DNA from: Bacteriovoracaceae bacterium UBA4096
GTDB taxonomy: Bacteria; Bdellovibrionota; Bacteriovoracia; Bacteriovoracales; Bacteriovoracaceae
Length of the DNA: 11,402 nt
Assembly (NCBI GenBank): GCA_002381945.1
Contig: DFXY01000062.1
Coordinates: 153,700-165,101 of the forward strand
Direction of reading: 5' to 3'
In this document: positions 5,850 to 11,402 of the stretch, piece by piece
Layout: each line of letters opens with the position of its first letter
How positions within the stretch are numbered: the first letter of the stretch is position 1
Position numbers and translations under genes: made by a program
The notes under the pieces: generated by a model
Database searches by the model: none
What the model was told of the DNA's origin: nothing
The model's input: only the letters and a program-made list of their open reading frames with translations

Positions 5850-6606
5850 TAAGTCTCTCAATACAATTGGCGAGTTCACTATAATCCTTATTACATCTAT
5901 CAATCAAAGCCTGGGGTGTAATGGCGATCCACCCATTTTTTACTGCTTCGCAATCAGATTCAGGATTTGACTCATAACCTTCGTAAATACCAGCTATCCA
6001 ATAATATTCTCGTTCTCTTGCATCTAGTCTAGCATGAATTTCTTCGGAGTAACGTCTAAAACCAATTTCTGTGAGCTTAAAGCCTTTAATTTCATTTAGC
6101 GGAATATTTGGCACATTAATATTGAGCAAGGTCATAGGATGAATGGTCCTATGAATATCTGCCCCTAAGCACCACTTAATAGCTGTAGCGGCGACTGAAT
6201 AAAGATGCTCCTCAGTCACAGAATTAAAAACTAAACTGACTGCAATTGAAGGCACATGGTGAAAAGTTCCTTCCCGGGCCGCGGCAATTGTCCCCGAATA
6301 ATAAAGATCCTGCCCTAGATTCGCTCCCCGATTTATTCCAGAGACTATGACCTCAGGTCTTGAATTTTTCAAGACATGCCCTAGCCCCATGAGAACACAA
6401 TCACTGGGAAAGCCTGTACATCCATAAATATTTTCCTCTAATCGCTCAATCCTTAAGGGTTTATCCAGGCTCAAAGAATGTCCAGTGGTTGAGCGCTCCT
6501 CTAGAGGAGCAATGATAGTGGTGTCATGATGAGGACTCAATTCTTTAAATAAACCTCGTATGCCAGGTGCAAACACACCGTCATCATTAGCGAGCAGAAC
6601 TTTCAT
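5830..6606 (-). CDS. surE: 5'/3'-nucleotidase SurE
   Basis: A full-length SurE (258 residues) with its hallmark metal site: NDDG at 7-10 (Asp8, Asp9), Ser39 in RSTTGHS, and Asn92 in SGINRGANLG. Further family blocks are GFPSDCV (65-71), YYSGTIAAAREG (102-113) and LNINVPN (161-167). The enzyme dephosphorylates nucleoside 5'- and 3'-monophosphates in the cytoplasm and is linked to nucleotide salvage and stationary-phase survival. GGAG lies 8 nt before the ATG at 6606. It overlaps the upstream gene by 20 bp and the downstream NlpD-like gene by 20 bp. No pcm gene follows, unlike the enterobacterial arrangement. Confidence 0.97.
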   Translation of the reverse strand: MKVLLANDDGVFAPGIRGLFKELSPHHDTTIIAPLEERSTTGHSLSLDKPLRIERLEENIYGCTGFPSDCVLMGLGHVLKNSRPEVIVSGINRGANLGQDLYYSGTIAAAREGTFHHVPSIAVSLVFNSVTEEHLYSVAATAIKWCLGADIHRTIHPMTLLNINVPNIPLNEIKGFKLTEIGFRRYSEEIHARLDAREREYYWIAGIYEGYESNPESDCEAVKNGWIAITPQALIDRCNKDYSELANCIERLNAKYFT

Positions 6607-7207
6607 TTAATTTTCTCCAGATTTTCATTCCTTTGAGCTTAGACTGATCAACTTGTCTGAAGCCTGATTCAATCTCAAGACTCAAATCAAGACTGAATTT
6701 TAAATTTTCATCTAATTCCAAGTGAAGAGACTCTTCGAAATTTTCGGCATGCAAATAAACATCTAAGTTCCTTGCATCAATCAATTTCCACAGGTCAGGA
6801 AGCTTTTGATATTGATCCTGCCATTTTAAAGGAAGAATCATTCCTTTTAGATTTGTTAAAGCTAAAATTGCACGCCAGTCCCCCGCCGGATGAAACATCC
6901 ATAAAAAAGGATTCTGAATCTGTGCATAAAAACTGGCATCCTGATGATCTCTGAAAATCAGCAGAAATTTTTTAGAGTGCTGACTCAAAAGGTTCAAAAA
7001 GGAATGAATGGTTTCTATTTTGTCATTTTCAAAGGTTAAAAAAACACGGTCGTTTTTTACGAACTTGAGAAGCTCGTTTAAATCTTTAAAGGAAATAAGA
7101 TTCTGACTTCTTCCACGAAGGTCAAAAGCGAAATCATTGATGCCAAAATCAATCAAAGTTTTAAGTGTTGTGGCGTCGTAACATCCATGGATGATGAGAC
7201 TATTCAT
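6587..7207 (-). CDS. Divergent TrpF-like (beta/alpha)8-barrel protein (206 aa), function uncertain
   Basis: Length and layout resemble phosphoribosylanthranilate isomerase (TrpF, about 200 aa). The N-terminal strand and helix (SLIIHGCYDATTLKTLIDFG) sit where TrpF has KICG-type sequence, followed by FAFDLRGRSQNLI in place of GFIF..SPR. Near the end, LDLSLEIESG (173-182) matches the position of the VDvsSGVE phosphate-binding strand. However, the catalytic Cys position of TrpF is His7 here (a Cys occurs two residues later), and no GGTG loop is seen, so normal isomerase activity is doubtful. It may be a repurposed barrel or an inactive paralogue. It follows the amidotransferase gene with a 4-bp ATGA overlap and has no clear ribosome site, which suggests coupled translation. 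The family call rests on eye alignment only. Confidence 0.5.
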   Translation of the reverse strand: MNSLIIHGCYDATTLKTLIDFGINDFAFDLRGRSQNLISFKDLNELLKFVKNDRVFLTFENDKIETIHSFLNLLSQHSKKFLLIFRDHQDASFYAQIQNPFLWMFHPAGDWRAILALTNLKGMILPLKWQDQYQKLPDLWKLIDARNLDVYLHAENFEESLHLELDENLKFSLDLSLEIESGFRQVDQSKLKGMKIWRKLNESSAR

Positions 7208-7770
7208 TCGGTCATTATACTATAGACCCCGGACATAAACTCTTTTCGGAAACTTGTTCCTATGGATTCTGGATGAAATTGATAGGTTATGACATGAGGT
7301 GTTCGACTGATGAGAATTTCATCATTCTGGACAAAGTTGTGAATATAGGGGTTTCTAAGGCCTGCCTGACTTAGCACAGTCAAAGAATTATAGCGTTGAA
7401 CAAAAACATCCCCTTTAATTTTTAACCATTCCCTCCACTCACCTGTTAATTCCAGCTTAATTTTTTGGCCATGAAGGGGTTCTTTTGACCTGATGACTTC
7501 TTCATTTTGCAGCCTCCAGAAAATTTGATGGCCAAGGCAAACTCCAAATAATGGACGTTCCTCGGAGAGCCAGGAAGTAATTAATGGGAACAACTGCTGA
7601 TAATCATCAGGATGTCCTGGCCCGGGTCCCAATACTAAAAGTCCGCTCGAAGGATTCTTGTCATAGTCTCTCCAGGAGATCACTTTGACCTTAAAACCTA
7701 TTTCGGTTAAAGCTTGAACCACATTGAAAGAAAAGCTATCTTCAAAATCGATAAAAGTTGCATCCATCAC
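7204..7770 (-). CDS. pabA: Class I glutamine amidotransferase, PabA/TrpG type
   Basis: This subunit releases ammonia from glutamine for aminodeoxychorismate or anthranilate synthase. The N-terminal DFEDSFSFNVVQ corresponds to DNYDSFTYNLVQ of the family, and GPGPGHPDD (48-56) forms the oxyanion-region loop. GVCLGHQ carries the nucleophile Cys78, and FHPES supplies His166 and Glu168 of the triad, so it should be catalytically competent. RYNSL replaces the usual RYHSL. PabA and TrpG cannot be told apart by sequence alone, and many bacteria share one subunit; folC in the same operon tips the call to PabA. No large synthase subunit is in the window. The start may be the GTG at 7770 or the adjacent ATG at 7767, with GGAG at 7781-7784. 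The lptD stop overlaps it (GTGATG). Confidence 0.88.
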   Translation of the reverse strand: MMDATFIDFEDSFSFNVVQALTEIGFKVKVISWRDYDKNPSSGLLVLGPGPGHPDDYQQLFPLITSWLSEERPLFGVCLGHQIFWRLQNEEVIRSKEPLHGQKIKLELTGEWREWLKIKGDVFVQRYNSLTVLSQAGLRNPYIHNFVQNDEILISRTPHVITYQFHPESIGTSFRKEFMSGVYSIMTE

Positions 7771-10244
7771 AATCTTTTCACTCCAAAATAATCATTTCGG
7801 TAACGCTCAAAGCTCTCATCACCGAAGTTAAAGATTACATTGAAAGAGTAACGAGACTCAACCAAACGATCAGAATAATTTAAGTTCAGTATCCAGCAAT
7901 TGTTATGAGGCATGATATCCAGTGAGTAAACGGTCCTGATGTTGCTGCCTGCCTCAAGGTCCATGTCTTTTACCATGGCCACTCCCAAAACATCAGTTGG
8001 TCTTACCTGCCCACCAAACGAAAGAGTGTTCAAATTAGAAGAGTTAAAAGAGTTGTAGTTATATTTAGAAAATAAGTTCAGGTACTCAAAACGCCGGGTA
8101 AAATTCAGGGTGAAAATATTTTCGTTCTCATAATGAAAGTAGTACTCTTGCAAATTAATATGCCATCTATCACCAGAATAACCAGCATCGAGCATTAGTC
8201 TTGTCAGTTGCTTTCTAAAATCATCTTCATCCTGCTCATCTTGATTAAGTAGGTAACCCTGGGAAACATTAAAATATCCGATTCTTTGATAATTAAAATT
8301 ATCCCTTAGATATTTATCATCCACCAGATAACTAAAAGCTTTAGGGGTCTTTCTAATGAGAGTATTATTCCACTGGAGTTCGAGAGTATTTTCTGGAGGC
8401 ACGATAGTTCTGGTTGTATTCGCTCCAAACAGGAATTCTTCTGACCTTATAGCATCTTCGTAATCAAACTGACCTTGCTGACTATTTCTAATCTGGTTCA
8501 AATAACGTTTATTCCCATACTCACTTTCAGAAGAAATATAATGATGGATGAATTTAAATTCTTGGGAATGTCGGTAACTATTTCTGACCTGAAGAATATT
8601 TTCCTTGGCCAAAGAAGATTCAAACTCTGGAATATCTCCCACCAGACGATTCTCTTTGACTGATTGCTGAATGGGGGCAAGTCCCTGCTTACGTTCTTCC
8701 CTAAGGGCCTTTAAATCACTCTCAGAAATATATTTAAGGGGTATCTTCTCCTCGTAGGCCAGACCAAAAATCTTATCCATCGTGAAGCTGATTTCAGTTC
8801 GGAATAAACCGGCATTTTTACCAAAACCAGGTTCATCCTTGTCTGAAAACCGATAAGATTGTTGATCGAAAGTGTATCGGGTTTTTAAACCAACCGGTCC
8901 CCATGTTAAAAGGTGCCACATCACATAAGGTTGAAATGATAAACGATCCGCATTTCTGATGAAGTTGGCATCGTTTTCATCAACCTGACGAAAGCGTGAA
9001 AAAGATCCATCTCCCCCCAGGGCCATATGCTGAAAAAAAGGAGTCTTGCTCTGTAGAACAGAGTAAGGAACCGTATTAAAATTCAGCCTCGGCATGACCT
9101 GTACATAAGAGCGGTCAAATTCAATTGGATCAGAATAAAGCTGATTACGTAAATAATGTGCATCACTACCGATACTGAAGAGGTCTTGTCTCCAGTTAAC
9201 GAATCCATCAAATCCCAGATCACTTCCCAGAACTTTTGGATCGGTAAACTGAGGATTACTCAGCATCATATCCAGATCCCTGACACCGGTGTAACGAAGA
9301 TGTGATCCCAGATCCGGAGACCAGAACTGATGATGTTCTAATTCTGCAAAGTAGCGAAAAAATTCCTCGCCTGACTTATCCTCATTATTTTTACCGGGCT
9401 CATATATAGTGTCATTGACCAGACGGTTATTGGTTTCAAACCAGGACATTTCAGAGAAGCGTTGCCGGTATTGAAAGTCCCCTCCGTATCCTCTTTCCGC
9501 CCAGAATGTAGGGCTGATCGTCATATCTTTATGCTCATTAATCGCCCAGAAAAAAGGCTGTTCAAAGGACATCCCCTCTCCCTGGCGACTTGAAATACGT
9601 GGGATCAAAAGTCCAGTTTTCCTCTCGGTCAAAATAGGCAAGATAAGATAAGGAATATAAATGACATCAACTCCTTTTATCTTAAAAAGGCCGTGTTTAA
9701 TTTGAACGTATTGGCCAACTTGAATCTTGATGAATTTTCCATAAACAGACCAGGATTCAGCACAATCTTTGCAGGTCGTGAATTCAGCTTCTTCTGCCAG
9801 ATACTCATTTTCATTTACCCGTATGAGTTCAGTTGCCACCAGATTAAAGGCCGAAGTCAGAATGCGTGCATTCTTAATGGTAGCGGCCCCAGTGTTTAAA
9901 TTGTATTCAACATGTGAGCCATAAAGAGTCATATCTTTGGTGATGAAGCGCACGTTGCCTTCAATCTTCACCATCATATTTTCCTGATCAAGCGAGGCCA
10001 GCTCACCATAGACGGTATCTTTCTGGCTGATGATGACGACATTTCCGACTGCTTCAAAATAACGGCCGTTGTTCTTTCGATAGGCCTTATCAGAAAAAAC
10101 GGAAATTTTATCACCTAATGTAAATTGAGGAGTATCAGCTGCCGAGGAGTTTTGAAAAGGAACCAATAAAGTAATAAGAGCCAGTAACCAGTATACGCTG
10201 ATTTTTGTTCTGTCCTTGAACATATAAAACGATATCTTGAACAA
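7767..10244 (-). CDS. lptD: LPS-assembly outer-membrane protein LptD
   Basis: LptD inserts lipopolysaccharide into the outer leaflet, together with the lipoprotein LptE. A signal peptide (about residues 14-36, ending NSSAA) is followed by an OstA/LptA-like beta-jellyroll (about 45-200: YFEAVGNVVI, MTLYGSHVEY). Next comes the family signature IYIPYLILPILTERKTGLLIP (196-215, given here as its first and last blocks IYIPYL and GLLIP), then a long beta-barrel. At 825 residues it is a little longer than the E. coli protein (784). Only three Cys are seen: 158, 161 and 783. The TTG at 10244 is preferred because GAAGGG lies 7 nt upstream; the ATG at 10223 (818 aa) has no good ribosome site. Either start lies inside folC, overlapping it by 110 or 89 nt in another frame. 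Confidence 0.95.
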   Translation of the reverse strand: MFKISFYMFKDRTKISVYWLLALITLLVPFQNSSAADTPQFTLGDKISVFSDKAYRKNNGRYFEAVGNVVIISQKDTVYGELASLDQENMMVKIEGNVRFITKDMTLYGSHVEYNLNTGAATIKNARILTSAFNLVATELIRVNENEYLAEEAEFTTCKDCAESWSVYGKFIKIQVGQYVQIKHGLFKIKGVDVIYIPYLILPILTERKTGLLIPRISSRQGEGMSFEQPFFWAINEHKDMTISPTFWAERGYGGDFQYRQRFSEMSWFETNNRLVNDTIYEPGKNNEDKSGEEFFRYFAELEHHQFWSPDLGSHLRYTGVRDLDMMLSNPQFTDPKVLGSDLGFDGFVNWRQDLFSIGSDAHYLRNQLYSDPIEFDRSYVQVMPRLNFNTVPYSVLQSKTPFFQHMALGGDGSFSRFRQVDENDANFIRNADRLSFQPYVMWHLLTWGPVGLKTRYTFDQQSYRFSDKDEPGFGKNAGLFRTEISFTMDKIFGLAYEEKIPLKYISESDLKALREERKQGLAPIQQSVKENRLVGDIPEFESSLAKENILQVRNSYRHSQEFKFIHHYISSESEYGNKRYLNQIRNSQQGQFDYEDAIRSEEFLFGANTTRTIVPPENTLELQWNNTLIRKTPKAFSYLVDDKYLRDNFNYQRIGYFNVSQGYLLNQDEQDEDDFRKQLTRLMLDAGYSGDRWHINLQEYYFHYENENIFTLNFTRRFEYLNLFSKYNYNSFNSSNLNTLSFGGQVRPTDVLGVAMVKDMDLEAGSNIRTVYSLDIMPHNNCWILNLNYSDRLVESRYSFNVIFNFGDESFERYRNDYFGVKRL

Positions 10245-11313
10245 ATTCTAACCCTTCTTCATGAGAGAGAGCTTCCATAATATCTGCAGGCATGGCCTTA
10301 GGATGATCAAAAGTCGTTACAACAACCTTACCTATCCCGGACTTCCTGGCCATTTTCAACATGACACGAAGATCCCAAAGATTTCTCTTTGAAAAGGCCA
10401 TAATCACCAGGTCATATGGAGGTCTGGAAAAATTATAAGTCCCAGAGTGTAAAAATTGAATAAGTTTTCTCATCCCATCAACATTATGAGAGCCAAAGAA
10501 AATCCACTCATGAGTATTCTTTCTGACTTCGCCTCTATGAGCAAGAAAGGAAACGGCCTTTACCCACTCCTGTGCGATAAAAGTTTTATTCATTAGATGG
10601 CAATATGCTGCACCTGCTAATACTTCATTTCGAAGAGAAAACTCATAATCCGGTAAATTCATCTCATTTTTCAATGAAATAATTTTTGCCCCTACTGCCT
10701 GAGCTACCCTCTGAGCGCTCTCGCATAAATACTGACTCTCTAGAAAATGAATGAGAAGAGAGTTGGCCCTCAGTGTTCCAAGCTTTTCACGAAGAATCTG
10801 ATCAAGCCTTTTGCCCAATATTTCCTGGTGATCCCTTGAGATGGAAGGCAGTAAAACTAAGTCAGCATCAAAAATATTCACAGCATCTAGCTTTCCACCC
10901 AACCCTACTTCCAGTAATAAATATTCAGGAGGATTTTTTGAGGCCCACTTACAAAAAGCAAAGAATAAAAACTCATAGAAGGACAATTCAAGCTTCTCGG
11001 CTAAAACAACCTCATGACATTCTTGAATCACTCTTTTTAGTTCATCGAGATCAATTTCACCGCATTCACTTCGGAATCTTTCGGTAATCCTTTCAATGTG
11101 GGGTGATGTCCAAACACAATGAGAATGACTCTCAAGGTGTTTGGAAAGCCTGAGTGTCGTTTCGCCCTTGCCGTTAGTTCCGGCAATGATCACTATTTTA
11201 GTTTGATGAAATTCGGGAAGAATTTTTTTAAGGGCCTTTCCTATTCGATCAAGACCCGGGCGCATATGCTCCTGACCGTAATGGGTCAGGAGCCAATCAA
11301 GAAGTTCTTGCAT
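10135..11313 (-). CDS. folC: Folylpolyglutamate / dihydrofolate synthase FolC
   Basis: FolC adds glutamate to dihydropteroate and folates, using ATP, in the cytoplasm. Visible family blocks are the P-loop GTNGKGET (45-52), TSPHIERITER (69-79), EVGLGGKLDAVN (135-146), SRDHQEILG (159-167), REK around Lys177 (the carbamylated-lysine region), GSHN (274-277) and the C-terminal strand ILVTGSYYFIG. It is 392 residues, slightly short for the family (about 420). Two departures stand out: the P-loop has Glu51 where Ser is usual (GKGS), and the usual DGAHN aspartate is Phe273 (FGSHN). The ATG at 11313 lies 3 nt after the accD stop and has no Shine-Dalgarno, suggesting coupled translation. accD-folC adjacency is common in bacteria. 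Its last 110 nt also encode the start of LptD. Confidence 0.92.
   Translation of the reverse strand: MQELLDWLLTHYGQEHMRPGLDRIGKALKKILPEFHQTKIVIIAGTNGKGETTLRLSKHLESHSHCVWTSPHIERITERFRSECGEIDLDELKRVIQECHEVVLAEKLELSFYEFLFFAFCKWASKNPPEYLLLEVGLGGKLDAVNIFDADLVLLPSISRDHQEILGKRLDQILREKLGTLRANSLLIHFLESQYLCESAQRVAQAVGAKIISLKNEMNLPDYEFSLRNEVLAGAAYCHLMNKTFIAQEWVKAVSFLAHRGEVRKNTHEWIFFGSHNVDGMRKLIQFLHSGTYNFSRPPYDLVIMAFSKRNLWDLRVMLKMARKSGIGKVVVTTFDHPKAMPADIMEALSHEEGLEFVQDIVLYVQGQNKNQRILVTGSYYFIGSFSKLLGS
10252..10257 (-). promoter_or_regulatory. Ribosome binding site for lptD inside folC
   Basis: GAAGGG on the minus strand ends 7 nt before the TTG at 10244. It lies within folC coding sequence and favours the TTG over the ATG at 10223, which would be about 28 nt away. 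Confidence 0.5.
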
Positions 11314-11316
11314 GAG

Positions 11317-11402
11317 TTACGGAGTGAACATTTTAACAAAAAAACTAAGTTCTTTCTTAAGATCTTTTCTATGAATAATTCGGTCAATGAAACCATGATC
11401 TC
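11317..11402 (-). CDS. accD: Acetyl-CoA carboxylase carboxyltransferase beta subunit, C-terminal end only
   Basis: Twenty-seven C-terminal residues are readable before a TAA at 11319-11317; the gene runs in from beyond the right edge. The block HGFIDRIIHRKDLKKEL matches the conserved AccD tail (compare G.lD.IVhRkdmr..L). AccD is half of the carboxyltransferase that makes malonyl-CoA for fatty-acid synthesis. The folC gene 3 nt downstream supports the call, since accD-folC is a widespread gene pair. Confidence 0.88.
   Translation of the reverse strand, partial: DHGFIDRIIHRKDLKKELSFFVKMFTP

Noticed and set aside
8475..8680. Short open frames on both strands inside lptD
   Set aside because: They are shadows of the lptD reading frame with no start signals or recognisable product.
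10773..11087. Plus-strand open frame of 104 codons antisense to folC
   Set aside because: It is fully inside a well-supported folC gene, has no ribosome site, and its product has no recognisable feature.
1..11402. Search for tRNA, rRNA, CRISPR, insertion sequences or defence genes
   Set aside because: No cloverleaf, spaced direct repeats, transposase motifs or defence-type domains were seen on either strand by eye.

Overview
The window reads as chromosomal DNA from an AT-leaning Gram-negative bacterium. LptD, an outer-membrane LPS-assembly protein, sits next to SurE and an NlpD-like lipoprotein. The tight accD-folC-lptD gene order, the many exported proteins and the tail-fibre-like surface protein would suit Bdellovibrionota (Bdellovibrio, Bacteriovorax or Peredibacter relatives). 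That placement is inference from gene content and style; no 16S or other taxonomic marker is present.

Layout, left to right. (1) 1-576 (+): the 3' end of a large repetitive surface or tail-fibre-type protein with a C1q-like C-terminal domain, closed by a good intrinsic terminator. (2) 855-2678 (+): three overlapping genes encoding a 110-residue protein of unknown function, a 419-residue putative lipoprotein of unknown function, and a very compact 2Fe-2S ferredoxin-like protein. (3) 2675-3406 (-): an exported protein of unknown function that converges on the ferredoxin gene, sharing a CTAG that supplies both stop codons. (4) 3407-3645: a divergent intergenic region with two dyad symmetries and candidate promoters. 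(5) 3646-4527 (+): a secreted endonuclease/exonuclease/phosphatase-family nuclease with its own terminator. (6) 4599-5192 (+): a DEDDh 3'-5' exonuclease. (7) 5196-11402 (-): a seven-gene cascade read leftwards: accD (3' end only), folC, lptD, a pabA/trpG-type amidotransferase, a divergent TrpF-like protein, surE, and a LysM plus M23 lipoprotein. Every junction in it is an overlap or a gap of 3 nt or less.

The minus-strand cascade brings together fatty-acid precursor supply (AccD), folate metabolism (FolC, probably PabA), LPS export to the outer membrane (LptD), nucleotide salvage (SurE) and septal or envelope peptidoglycan remodelling (NlpD-like). It looks like a growth and envelope housekeeping operon held together by translational coupling. 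Its most unusual feature is a 110-nt out-of-frame overlap, in which the 3' end of folC also encodes the LptD signal peptide.

No tRNA, rRNA, CRISPR array, insertion sequence or recognisable defence system was seen. No clear new multi-gene system is visible. The best leads are the folC/lptD overlap, the divergent TrpF-like protein beside the amidotransferase, the compact ferredoxin in its operon of unknowns, and the dyad-bearing divergent promoter region.
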